A DNA stretch of 64,000 bases from NCBI GenBank assembly GCA_026075535.2, contig AP026543.1, forward strand, positions 8,184,001 to 8,248,000. The letters run 5' to 3'. Positions 1-10,386 of the stretch are shown here, piece after piece. The stretch comes from Tricholoma matsutake. Lineage: Eukaryota; Basidiomycota; Agaricomycetes; Agaricales; Tricholomataceae. Below the pieces are notes generated by a model. That model was given only the letters and a program-made list of their open reading frames with translations. It did no database searches and was not told the origin of the DNA. Within the stretch, counting starts at the first letter, position 1. Each line of letters begins with the position of its first letter. A program made the position numbers and the translations under genes.

Positions 1-62
1 TTGACCCGCGGACTGCGATCGAGCCCCGCGTTATAAATTGTTGACCCCAAAAAAAAAAAAAA
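1..62 (+). mobile_element. MPK element, 3' tail only
   Basis: The window opens in the terminal tail of a plus-strand MPK element: GCGGACTGCGATCG, then CGCGTTATAAA, TTGACCCC and a run of 14 A. The body lies upstream of the window. It abuts a LINE ORF2 fragment directly after the poly(A), as expected for an insertion into LINE coding sequence. Confidence 0.85.
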
Positions 63-516
63 GACGTTGGCCCAAGTGCAGTCCATTGCTGCACGTTGGA
101 TCCTCGGTGCATTCAGAACCACCCCGATCGGTGGCCTGGAAAGTATCGCTGGACTGCTGCCTATGCAGCTGTTACTGCATCGTTTAGTCGACAGAGGGGT
201 GTTCAGAACCCCTCTATTGGCTCCATCACACCCCCTAAGAGCTATCTTAGGGCCTAATCACGTCGGTACTACCCACTCTCATGAGCTAGGACTCTGGGGA
301 GGGAACGTGCTTGACACACTCAACCTACAAGGGCCATCTGTCGCCTCAGCTGCAGCGCTGGCCCTGGTACCAGGCGATGAATTCGACCCCTTTGGGGAAG
401 AGAACACACCTGGAAACAGAGTGAAGGATCTATTCCCCACTCATTTCTCCTCTCATCGCCTCACCTCTAAGGAGGATGGAGCGAGGAACTCCTACAGGAG
501 TAACCTGGACAAGGCC
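63..516 (+). pseudogene. LINE ORF2 fragment (between RT and RNase H)
   Basis: This stretch encodes about 150 residues matching the segment between the reverse transcriptase and RNase H of the other LINE copies here (TLAQVQSIAARWILGAF through SNLDKA). It is flanked upstream by an MPK poly(A) and downstream by the 5' end of another MPK element at 521, so both breaks are insertion or recombination points. Four bases (517-520) belong to neither. It has no start codon and no catalytic motif and is a relic. Confidence 0.85.
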
Positions 517-520
517 ATCA

Positions 521-753
521 GCTCCTTAACTTGTTACAACCACCATAAATAGTGGTAAAGACCTCTGCTCAACGTTGCACGCGATGTCGACACTTCAATT
601 TTTGTCCGATTTTCGATCGGATTTCACCATCACGAACGCTCTCGGCGTCTCCAGGCTTGCCCTGATTTGCTAAGAGATCCGTCCATCCAATCTCCGGGGA
701 TGTCTCAGTCATTGTTTCCAACAGTGACTGCTATCTGTCTTGTTCCCCTTGGC
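521..753 (+). mobile_element. MPK element, 5' leader fragment
   Basis: The first 230 bp of an MPK element on the plus strand, starting GCTCCTTAACTTG, with the terminal hairpin ACCAC-CATAAATA-GTGGT. It stops where the poly(T) of an opposite-strand MPK copy begins. The rest of this element is not found on the far side of that copy, where LINE sequence follows, so the arrangement is not a simple insertion. Confidence 0.8.
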
Positions 754-2992
754 TTTTTTTTTTTTTTTTTTTGGATCAGAATTTATAATGCGGGGCTCGA
801 ACGCAGTCCGCGGAGCAGGGTACAAACTTGGGTACTACTTTATCTACGCGTTCCCCTCGCCCATCTCCCACTCAGGTCCCCGTTTTAGCCACTTTAGGCG
901 GGCAGTTCCACAGACGTTGGCCTCTCAGCCAGGAAAGGCAATAATCTGGAGGGGGCATCCCCCCCTCCCGAAGTTAGCCATTAGATCGCCCCCTGGAGCA
1001 AACGGTCCCCCAGCCACATGTCCGACCGAGGCCAGACCAGGCACAGCAGTGTTAATTCACCGTAAATCCCCCCTTGCGGGAGGAATAACTGTCTGCGTTT
1101 TTCTAGCCAACGAGGATTGACCACCCCAGATGAATGAGGTGGACCATCACCATGTTGTGCACGAGTGACAGTAACAAGGCGGGTGGTTGTTCACCTGGTT
1201 ATTCACCGTGACCGCCGTAAGTAGGGGGCCGAGATCCCCCTCGAGCAAATGCACCCATGTGCATGCACTCAATGACATCGTCCCCCCCGCAGTGGGGGGA
1301 AGGTATAGGGAAGCAACACCATGTCACCATCCCGATAGTGGCCACCATTTACTTGGTGGCCGTGAACGTAGAGGGGGATAGACCCCTGTACTAGTTGCGG
1401 CGCTGCTGTCCACGAGGACCTCGAGGACAACGGCGCCGTGCTGGGGACGAGGGTTCCCCAGATTGAGGCTCTGATTGAGCAGTGTGCACCGCCGTGTAGG
1501 AAGCCCGGAAGGCTGCCGGAGACGTGAGGTCGAGAGGTGTCGGAACGGCTGCTAGTTCCGCCGACATCGTCTCAGACAGTCGCCAGGTGGTCGTGAATAA
1601 CTCCCAGGCCATTTGGCGCCATGCGTTCCTCTCTGCAGGGGGAACGGCGGATGTACGGACGGTACCAATGAACATGGTCATCGCCTCGAGTTGGTGTAGC
1701 ATGGCATGAGAGGTGGCTTCGATTTCCAACCTCTCATTCACGGATAACGGCACTTTGTCCTCCACCAACTCAGGGATGGGGGGCAAAGGCGGTAACGGGG
1801 CAGGGGATGCCTCCGGATAGAAGAGCTCGGCCATGCCGAGCTCCTGTGTATACATGTCCTCGCGTTTGAGACTGCGAGTCCAATGTTTATGTGCGATATG
1901 GACGTCCTGCACCCACAGCACACGGTCGATTGTTTGCCTTGAGGCTAGCTTAGGGCTGCTCTCAGCGTAATTGAGGGCCTCCTGCATAGCAAGAGAATCC
2001 TTGTCGTCGTCATCATTGTTAGGGTCGGAGAGGTCTTCCCTGGCCCATAGATCTCTAGCTGCCCTGAAAGCAGCTGCTACCTCCGATTCGTCTTGCATGA
2101 ACCGGGTGTCGTAGTCTTGGACGTCATCATCAAAGATGTCGCCCGTGATCAGAATGGGGTCGCGTAGACCCCGATGTGGTGGTTGGACTCTGGTTCGCTG
2201 TTTGGGCATTGAGAGAGTGTGTGTTAGTGCTAGTAGATGATGGTAAGAATCAAAATACGCAGCGTGGAATCGATAACGGCTGGTCCCTTATCTACATTCT
2301 GGGTCCACCCGATCCAGCCTCCGAACGCTCTGAGGGGGCGAGCAAGCCGCACATCCTGCTGCCTAGTGGGAGAATATTGAACCCGGGTCATAACACCCTA
2401 GAAGAGTGAGCACCGGAGGTAGAGAGTTGGTGGAGAGTGGCGGCCACCAAGGTGACGACCTAGCCGCCAGGGGGCACCATCGCCTGGCCCCTTTTAACGA
2501 TGGTGTATTCCAATGGGTAGTCAGTGTAGCATGTCTCTAGTAATAGAAACTCACAGAGCATGGAGGCTAGAAGCCTCCCAGACAACCAGCAATCCAGTGA
2601 TAACGTCCCTTCTCCCTAAGCCAGACCTCCCCCAACTAAACGAGTGTGTCGACTTGGGCGAGCATTGAAGCAGGCATCCCACACCCACTCTAAGCCCCCA
2701 GAGGGACCCAGACTACTCTTTCATAAACAACACTCACCGAGTCAGGATCCTCGAAGCCCAGGAGAACGAGACAGATAGCAGCCATTGTCAAAAACAATGA
2801 CCGGGGCATCCACGGAGATCGGATGGATGGATCTCTTAGCAAATCAGGGCAGGCCTGGAGACGCCGAGAGCGTTCGTGATGGTGAAATCCGATCGAAAAT
2901 CGGATAAAAATTGAAGTGTCGACGTCGCGTGCAACGTTGAGCAGAGAGAGGTGTTTACCACTATTTATGGTGGTTGTAACAAGTCAAGGAGT
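754..2992 (-). mobile_element. Full-length MPK element (5' half B-type, 3' half A-type)
   Basis: A complete minus-strand copy of about 2.24 kb. The poly(T) at 754-772 is the reverse of its poly(A); the tail ends in the TGATCC variant. The 5' end reads CAAGGAGTG on the plus strand at about 2985-2993. The leader and ORF N-terminus resemble lineage B, and the rest of the ORF and the 3' region resemble lineage A. The flanks (ACCCCTTGGC-type MPK leader on the left, LINE endonuclease on the right) do not form a target-site duplication, so at least one flank was exchanged after insertion. Confidence 0.85.
1391..2209 (-). CDS. MPK element protein (272 aa, unknown function)
   Basis: Intact ORF of the preceding element. 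I do not recognise the family. Visible features, in order: a basic start (MPKQRTR), an acidic stretch to about residue 75 with a run of N and D, a proline-rich hinge (SPAPLPPLPPIPELVED), the invariant block WRQMAWELFTTTWR, and an arginine-rich C-terminus (RRRCPRGPRGQQRRN) that could bind nucleic acid. There is no zinc knuckle, RT or nuclease motif. Residues 1-75 match lineage B (AAAFRAARDLW) and the remainder lineage A (EALNYAESSPKLA), which makes the protein a mosaic. Function is unknown; an RNA-binding role in retrotransposition is a guess from the basic tail. Confidence 0.75.
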   Translation of the reverse strand: MPKQRTRVQPPHRGLRDPILITGDIFDDDVQDYDTRFMQDESEVAAAFRAARDLWAREDLSDPNNDDDDKDSLAMQEALNYAESSPKLASRQTIDRVLWVQDVHIAHKHWTRSLKREDMYTQELGMAELFYPEASPAPLPPLPPIPELVEDKVPLSVNERLEIEATSHAMLHQLEAMTMFIGTVRTSAVPPAERNAWRQMAWELFTTTWRLSETMSAELAAVPTPLDLTSPAAFRASYTAVHTAQSEPQSGEPSSPARRRCPRGPRGQQRRN

Positions 2993-2993
2993 G

Positions 2994-4945
2994 ATGTCGC
3001 TGTTTATTTTGCGAACAGCATCTCCAATCTAAGACCAGGTCTCAGACGAGATCTGATCGACGATCGTGACATCCTTCTATTCTCACTGGGAATTGGGGAG
3101 GATGTCATGCTACTCGCCAATGTCTACTCGGATAGCCAACACTCTGCCATCATGCTCTTATTTGAGAACGTCATGATGATCCCATGCTTACACTTCATGT
3201 GCAGCGATTTTAACGTGAGACACGCATCCTGGGATCCCCAGGGGCCTGAGCACTCAATTCATGCTGACCACTTAGTGGAAACGGCTACGGCACTAGGCCT
3301 GGCTAGAGCCCTACCAGTAATGGAAGGCCGTACCCACTTCCCCCCCCAACAGGGCCTTCACCCCACGGTGATCGACCTGATGTTTGTACCTACAGATCTT
3401 ATATTTGTATTGTATTGTGAGATTGTACCTGAAGCCAGGGGGACATCTGACCACGCTCCTCTGATGTTAGTGCTGCCTGGCCCGGGATCTCTGGTCCCGG
3501 CTACCAAGTGGTCTATCAAAAAAGGATCCGAGGAGGAAGCATCATATCGTGATGCTGTCTCCTCCGCTCTAAATCCGTGGCTAAACTGGCACGGAAAAAC
3601 ATCGGCAGAAATCGATGGTGTCGTTTCGGCGATATCAACGATTTTAAACAAGGCATGGGAAAACCATGCCAAGGAATCTCGCCTCGGCAAGTCGTCCAAA
3701 GGTTGGTGGACAGACGAATGCAGTGGCACTTTAGACGCTTACAGGGCCTCCCGGGATGGGGAGGACTGGAAGCATTACAGAAGAGTCATGCAACAAGCGA
3801 AGCGTGGCTTTTTCGATGACCGTATCCAAGAAGTGGCTACGATGAATAGACGACCCTGGGACCTGATGTCCTGGACTCGTCAACGCAATCTTCCATCGTA
3901 TGAGGCTATCTCCTACCAGGGAGAACCCTGCAACGATCTGGATTCCCTCTGGGCTGCCCTTGATGGGTCCTACAACGCTGCCTCAGATCGAGTAGTCGAC
4001 TTGAGCATCCTTGATGAACTTGATCCGGTGCCTGAAAGGGTCTGGACCCCGTTCTCCGTTACAGAAATGAAAGAAGCACTAAATGCGTGCTCTTCCCGTT
4101 CTGCTCCAGGGCCCGATCATGTTACATGGTTGCACCTTAAACACTGGTGCACCAACCCAGAAGTGGCAGGGCTCATAACCCGCATTGCTGAGGCGTGCAT
4201 CACTGCTGGCCACTGGCCGGCTCACTTTAAGGAATCCCTGTGAAGCCAGGGAAACCTAATTACTCTACCCCTAAGTCGTTCAGGCCCATTGTGCTTCTGA
4301 ACACTCTGGGCAAATTAGTCGAAAAGATGTTGTCGAGGCGACTTCAATTTGATGGTGTCGCACACGAGGCCTTCGAGCAAAACCAGTTCGGGGGTGTCGC
4401 CTAGCGTTCCACTGAGGATGCAGGAATATACCTCACCCACCTTGTTAGGGCAGGATGGGCCAAAGGACTTAAAACGAGCGTTGTCGCTTTCGACATCGCT
4501 CAATTCTTCCCCTCCTTGAACCACCAGGTTCTGCTGGAGATCATTTCTCGGTCGGGATTCCCTGCGCAAGTAGTGAACTTCTTCCGTTCATATCTAGTCG
4601 GTCGCAAAACGACCTACAAATGGAACGCTTTCTCATCTGGCTCCTTTGCAGCCGATGTGGGAGTGGGTCAAGGCTCTGCTTTGTCCCCTGTCTTATCGGC
4701 GTTATACTCAATGCCCATTATGAAGCTCTTCAGAAGGAGCGAAATCGGCAGGGATGTCGATCTCATGTCGTATGTGGACAATGGCACTCTCATCGCCCGC
4801 TCTCCACAGCTGGAGGATAACCTCCCCTTGCTTAAAAAAGCGTATGGCTGGATATTCCAGGCGTTCACCTCCCTTGGGCTTGTCCTTGAACACGACAAGT
4901 CTGAAATATTTCATTTTTCAAGGGCGAGGAGATTCACTCCCCTAC

Positions 4946-4948
<3 letters not shown>
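2994..4948 (+). pseudogene. LINE copy 2, ORF2 endonuclease-RT part (broken)
   Basis: Begins inside the endonuclease (VAVYFANSISNLRPG) and runs through the APE-type motifs SDFNVRHASWD and TSDHAPL into the reverse transcriptase (QGSALSPVLSALY, YVDN). The catalytic YVDD is changed to YVDN here. A 13 bp deletion near 4241 removes the SVIIP coding and shifts the frame, and a TAG at 4402-4404 replaces CAG. The copy is therefore dead. It continues after the MPK insertion at 6823; the 13 bp duplication ACTCCCCTACCCA at 4936-4948 and 6823-6835 proves that this insertion split one LINE. Confidence 0.9.
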
Positions 4949-4976
<28 letters not shown>

Positions 4977-6819
4977 GGGTCAACAATTTATAACACAGGG
5001 CTCAATCGCAGTCCACGGAGCAGGATACAAACTTGGGTACTACTATAACTACGCTTCCCCTCACCCATATCCTACCCAGGTCCTCGTTTTAGCCACTTTA
5101 GGCAGGCAGTGCCACAGACGTTGGCCTCTCAGCCAGGAAAGGCAATAATCTGGAGGGGGGGACCCCCTCCTGAAGCTAGCCATTAGATCGTCAGCTGGTG
5201 CGAAGCGGTCCCCCGGCCACATATCCAACCGAAGTCAGATCAGGCGCAGTGGTGTCAATTCACCGTAAATCCCCCCTTGCGGGAGGAATAACCGTCCGCA
5301 TACTCCCAGCCAACGAGGATTGACCACCCCGGACGAACGAGGTGGACCATCACCATGTCATGCACGAGTAACAGTAATGTGGCAGCTGGTTGTTCACCTG
5401 GTTATTCACTGGAACCGCTGTAAGCAGGGGGCCAAAGCCCCCCTCGAGCAAATGCACTGCCAGCACATGCACTCGATAGCAATTTCCCCCCCACAGCGGG
5501 GAGAACGTAAAGGGTAGCGACATTTGTCACCAACCCGACAGCAGCCAGCGGACTGGCGGTGATGGGTGTGGAGCGGAATGCCCCACACAAGTAGCAGCAC
5601 GGCCATCTGTGATGATGACGGCACTGTACTGGGAACGAGGGTTCCCCAGATTGGAGCTCTGCTAGAGCTGTTGGCATCGCCACACAGGAAGCTGGAACAG
5701 CTGCCGGAGGCATAGGATCGTTGGAACGATCGTCTCTGGTTGTCCGCTTGGGCATCAGGAGCAAGTTAGTACTGGTATATGATGCTAGTGATCGAAATAC
5801 GCAGCGTGCAGTGTAAGCGAGGGCCTCCTGCCTAGCAAGAGAGTCCTCGTAGTTGTCAGGGTCGGGGAGGTCCTCCCCAGCCCACAGATCTCAAACTGCC
5901 TAGGGCAGCTGCTACCTCCAGTTCGTTCTGTGAGAACTGGGTGTCGTAGTCTTGGGCATCATCACCAACGATGTCACCCATAATCAAGGTGGGGTCGTGA
6001 AGGCCCCAGCGTGTGGTTTGGTCTCTGTTCAGCCGTTTGGGCATTGAGAGTGAGTTATAACAGGTAAATGACGATAACAGTCAAAATACGTAGCATAAGG
6101 TCGATAACAGATGGCCCCTTATCTCAGTTCCAGGTCCACCCGATACAGCCTCCAAACGCTCCGAGGGGGCGAACAGGCCGCGCATCCTGTTGCCTGGTGG
6201 GAGAAGATTGAACCCGGGTCATAACACCCTAAAAGAGTGAGCACCGGAGGTAGAGAGTTGGTGGTGAGTAGCAGCCACCAGAGCGTCGACCTAGCTGTCA
6301 GGGGGCACCATCGCCCGGCCCCTTTTAACGATGGTGTATTCCAACGGGTAGTCAGTGTAGCATGTCTCTAGTAATAGAAACTCACAGAGCATGGAGGCTG
6401 GGAGCCTCCCAGACGGCCAGCAGTCCAGTAAGAACGTCCTTCCCCCTAAGCCAGACCTCCCCCAGCTAAACAAGCGCTTCTACTTGGGCGAGCATTGAAG
6501 CAGGCATCCCACACCCGCTCTAAGCCCCCATAGGGACCCAGACTACTCTTTCATAGACATCACTCACCTAGCCAGGATCCTCGAAGCCAAGGGGAACAAG
6601 ACAGATAGCAGTCACTGTTGGAAACAATGACCGAGACATCCCCGGAGATCAGATAGACGGATCTCTTAGCAAATCAGGGCAAGCCTGGAGACGCCGAGAG
6701 CGTTCGTGATGGTGAAATCCGATCGAAAATCGCACAAAAATTGAAGTGTCGACGTCGCGTGCAACGTTGAGCAGAGGTGTTTACCACTATTTATGGTGAT
6801 TGTAACAAGTCAAGGAGCG
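4949..6819 (-). mobile_element. MPK element, deleted lineage D
   Basis: Minus-strand copy of 1.87 kb with poly(T) at 4949-4976, tail variant TTGACCC, and the standard 5' end at 6819. Flanked by the 13 bp target-site duplication ACTCCCCTACCCA (three extra bases ATG precede the right copy). It lacks the middle of the ORF and carries a second copy of the leader-start region (GCGTATTTCGATCACTAGC-like) inside the former ORF. The same arrangement is found at 16949-18814, so this is a lineage and not a one-off deletion. Confidence 0.9.
5402..6044 (-). pseudogene. MPK protein remnant, lineage D
   Basis: The first part (6044-5856) starts MPKRLNRDQTTRWG and shows the conserved GDI..DDAQDYDTQF segment, then goes out of frame. 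A second start (about 5752) reads MPKRTTRDDRSND and jumps straight to the C-terminal region (AELQSGEPSFPVQ). The conserved WRQMAWELFTTTWR block is missing. The repeated MPK-like start is the footprint of a duplicated leader plus a deletion of the ORF centre. No functional protein is expected. Confidence 0.8.
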
Positions 6820-6822
6820 ATG

Positions 6823-8481
6823 ACTCCCCTACCCATCGATCTCGGCTTTGCCCCCTACACGGGCAATACCCCCCTCAAGCCCAAGGTTACCTGGAGGTAC
6901 CTTGGATTCTTCTTCGATCGCAAACTCTCCTTCAAGGAGCATACACGATTCTACTCCACCAAAGCCCTTACTACTGCAAGGGTGATGGGAATGCTTGGCA
7001 ATTCTGTCAGAGGGCTAACCCCTATGCAGAAGCGCCTCCTGTACCGTTCGTGTGTCGTACCTATTATGACATACGGACTCAGACTATGGCACTTCAAAGG
7101 CGCTCGCGTCAAAGGTGTCATCAAAACGTTGGCCCAAGTGCAGTCCATTGCTGCACGTTGGATCCTCGGTGCATTCAGGACCACCCCAATCGGTGGCCTG
7201 GAAAGTATCGCTGGGCTGCTGCCTATGCAGCTGTTACTGCGTCATTTAGTCGACAGAGGGGTATTCAGGACCCCTCTATTGGCTCCATCACACCCCCTAA
7301 GAGCGATCTTAGGGCCTAATCACGTCGGTACTACCCACTCGCATGAGCTAGGACTCTGGGGAGGGAACGTGCTTGACACACTCAACCTGCAAGGCCCATC
7401 TGTCGCCTCGGCTGCAGCCCTGGCCCTCGTACCAGGCGATGAATTCGACCCCTTTGGGGAAGAAAACACACCCAGAAACAGAGTGAAGGACTTATTCCCC
7501 ACTCGCTTCTCCTCTCATCGCCTCACCTCCAAGGAGGATGGAGCAAGGAATTCTTACAGGAGTGACCTCGACAAGGCCTGGGCTTCTGCCCAGGTTGAGG
7601 ATGACACTCTAGTCGTTGCAGTGGACGCTTCGGTGCCCACAGATGCCAAATTTCAAGCTGTCGCCTGCGCTCTTGTCTTTGGACAGGGAGAACAGGTGGA
7701 TCGCGTTGTCTCAGCCTCTGGGAGGAGAACCCCCCCTGAAGTCGAACTTTTCGCTCTCCAACTGGGCATCTCGGCTGCTTGCAGCAGAGGGTGCAAAAGG
7801 TTGGTGATCTTTTTGGATTCTACCACGGGCATTGAGTCCCTAATCGATCCAAAACCATGTTCTGGGCAAATCTTCACCCTGGACGCTTGTCGCTCCCTTC
7901 GTCCCTGGCTAGCTGGAGACGAGGAGAGAACCGTGACATTCTGGCATGTCCCCTCAAAATTTGAGTGGAACGTACACAAGATGGCTCATGATGTTGCTAC
8001 ATCTACCAGGATCTCCGTGGGCAGACACCCGCGGACGTCTCTAGACTACCTTAAAAACCAGGTCGAAAAGGCCGTTTGCAAGGATTGGCACACCCGGTTC
8101 TCAGATCCGGCGTATCGTGGATGGCACTTCTACCAACTCAAAGGAGTGGGTGGAAAGCCAGTCTTACCCTCAACTCACAAAGGTGGGCCTTGGCTGAAAG
8201 TTATGGGAAACAACACTACGTTGACTTCCCGTTCAACTCGTATGATCACTGGCCACGCTCCTATAGGGGAGTATCGTCAACGTCTGTCCCTTGACGGGGA
8301 ATACCAATGCTGGTGCCTTGGTCCTGACATACAAACTCGGGACCATTTGCTACGTGTCTGCCCCAAGGTGGATCGCAAAGAAACTCGTGCGAGCCCAGAC
8401 TCTGTCAAAGGCTTCCACGAATTCATGGACAACAATCCTGCACTAGGATCGTTCAACTCACTTGCGTGGGATCCAGGATAG
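6823..8481 (+). pseudogene. LINE copy 2, ORF2 C-terminal half (RT end, RNase H, zinc finger)
   Basis: Continuation of LINE copy 2 after the MPK insertion, open to its natural TAG at 8479-8481. It encodes the end of the RT and the linker, then a type I RNase H (VVAVDAS, EVELFALQ, FLDST, HKMAHDVA supply the D, E, D, D residues) and the C-terminal finger C-x-C-x9-H-x4-C (CWCLGPDIQTRDHLLRVC). The open frame could start at an ATG donated by the antisense MPK end (6793), but the upstream catalytic half is broken. This segment gives the reference C-terminus and 3' UTR for the family. Confidence 0.9.
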
Positions 8482-9024
8482 GTTGCGCGCGCAGGGCGTA
8501 TGACCCCCGTCTGGTTCTGGCTAGTGTTATCGGTATGTCGGGGTGGCCGTAGGGCACCAGACGAGTCCGTTAACCCTCATAAAGGGGGCCCACCCGTGTT
8601 CAGGAGCGACTGTCAGGGAGGGGGGACACGAAACTAGGTACTGGTTCGGGGAGGCGCCTGAGCGCTTTCAGATCTGTTGTCGGTTATGCGTTGCGATGAT
8701 TCCAGTCGACTACGCTCTCCTTTCCGAGCTGAGAGGCTCACGTCGGGGCGGCAGTTTCCCCTAAATCTTGCACTCATACCCGTAGGGATTCGGGGACATG
8801 ACATCGTCAAGCTCGGGTTGTCGGTACGCCACCACTGGCAAGTCCGTTTACTCGATAAAGGGGGCCCCCTTAGTGGTCGTTGCAGCTATCCAGGTGGTTG
8901 GTGCGAAGATCAGCAGGAGGAGGACTTGGGCTGGGCGTAGTGTACTTCGTTTGTACGTCTCTACCATGGACTGCGATCGGGCGCCGCGTTATAAACTTTT
9001 GACCCAAAAAAAAAAAAAAAAAAA
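8482..9024 (+). other. LINE 3' UTR and poly(A)
   Basis: A 524 bp untranslated region followed by 19 A. It contains two imperfect direct repeats around ATAAAGGGGGCCC (about 8579 and 8855), the second followed by a perfect palindrome AAGGGGGCCCCCTT. The last 43 nt before the poly(A) are GCGGACTGCGATCG-type (here ATGGACTGCGATCG), then GGCGCCGCGTTATAAA and CTTTTGACCC, nearly the same as the MPK tail. LINE sequence of another copy resumes at 9025. Confidence 0.9.
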
Positions 9025-10355
9025 TGGGTCCTATAATGCTGCCTCAGATCGAGTAGTCGATCTGAGCATCCTCGATGAACTTGATCCGGTGCCTGAAAGG
9101 GCCTGGATCCCGTTTTCCGTCACAAAAATAAAAGAAGCACTAAATGCGTGCTCTTCCCGTTCCGCTCCAGGGCCCGATCATGTTATGTGGTCGCACCTTA
9201 AACACTGGTGTAGCAACCCAGAAGTGGCAGGGCTCATCACCCGCATTGCTGAGGCGTGCATCACTGCTGGCCACTGGCCGGCTCACTTTAAGGAATCCCT
9301 GTCGGTTATCATCCCGAAGCCAGGGAAACCTAATTACTCTACCCCTAAGTCGTTCAGACCCATCGTGCTTCTGAACACTCTGGGCAAATTAGTCGAGAAG
9401 ATGTTGTCCAGACAACTTCAATTCGACGGCGTCGCACACGAGGCCTTCGAGCAGAATCAGTTCGGAGGTGTCGCCCAGCGTTCCACTGAGGATGCAGGAA
9501 TTTACCTCACCCATCTTGTCAGGGCAGGATAGGCCAAAGGACTTAAGACAAGCATTGTCGCTTTCGACATTGCTCAATTCTTCCCCTCCTTGAAGCACCA
9601 GATTCTGTTGGAGATCATCTCTCGGTCGGGGTTCCCTGCGCAAGTAGTGAACTTCTTCCGGTCTTACCTATTCGGTCGCAAGACGACCTACAAATAGAAC
9701 ACTTTCTCATCTGGCTCCTTTGCAGCCGATGTGGGAGTGGGGCAAGGCTCTGCCTTATCCCCTGTCTTATCGGCGTTGTACTTGACGCCTATCATGAAGC
9801 TCTTCAGAAGGAGTGAAATCGGCAGAGATGTCGATCTCATGTCTTATGTGGACGATGGCACGCTCATCGCCCGCTCTCCACAGCTGGAGGATAACCTCCC
9901 CCTGCTAAAAAAAGCATATGGCTGGATATTCCAGGCGTTCACATCCCTTGGGCTTGTCCTCGAACATGACAAGTCCGAAATCTTCCACTTCTCGAGGGCG
10001 AGGAGGTTCACTCCCCTACCCATCGATCTCGGCTTTGCCCCATACACGGGCAATACCCCCCTCAAACCCAAGGTTACCTGGAGGTACCTGGGCTTCTTCT
10101 TTGACCGCAAACTCTCTTTCAAAGAACACACGCGGTTCTACTCCACCAAGGCCCTCACCACGGCGAGGGCAATGGGAATGCTCGGCAATTCTGTCAGAGG
10201 GCTAACCCCTATGCAGAAATGTCTTCTGTACCGTTCGTGTGTCGTACCTATCATGACATACGGACTCAGACTATGGCACTTCAAAGGCGCTCGCGTCAAG
10301 GGTGTCATCAAAGCGTTGGCCCAGGTGCAGTCCATTGCTGCACGCTGGATCCTCG

Positions 10356-10360
<5 letters not shown>
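9025..10360 (+). pseudogene. LINE copy 3, ORF2 RT part (broken)
   Basis: Starts at the codons for GSYNAASDRVVDL, directly after the poly(A) of LINE copy 2, and runs through the RT (FRPIVLLNTLGKLVEKML, YVDD intact). Two in-frame TGG to TAG changes (9530-9532 and 9695-9697) abolish it. It ends at GATCCTCGGTGCA, where a reverse MPK copy is inserted, and continues at 12593. Confidence 0.9.

Positions 10361-10386
<26 letters not shown>

Noticed and set aside
754..2992. Twin priming as the cause of head-to-head MPK pairs
   Set aside because: Twin priming inverts the 5' part on the 5' side of the same insertion. Here the stub lies beyond the poly(A) end, and the full-length copy is complete.
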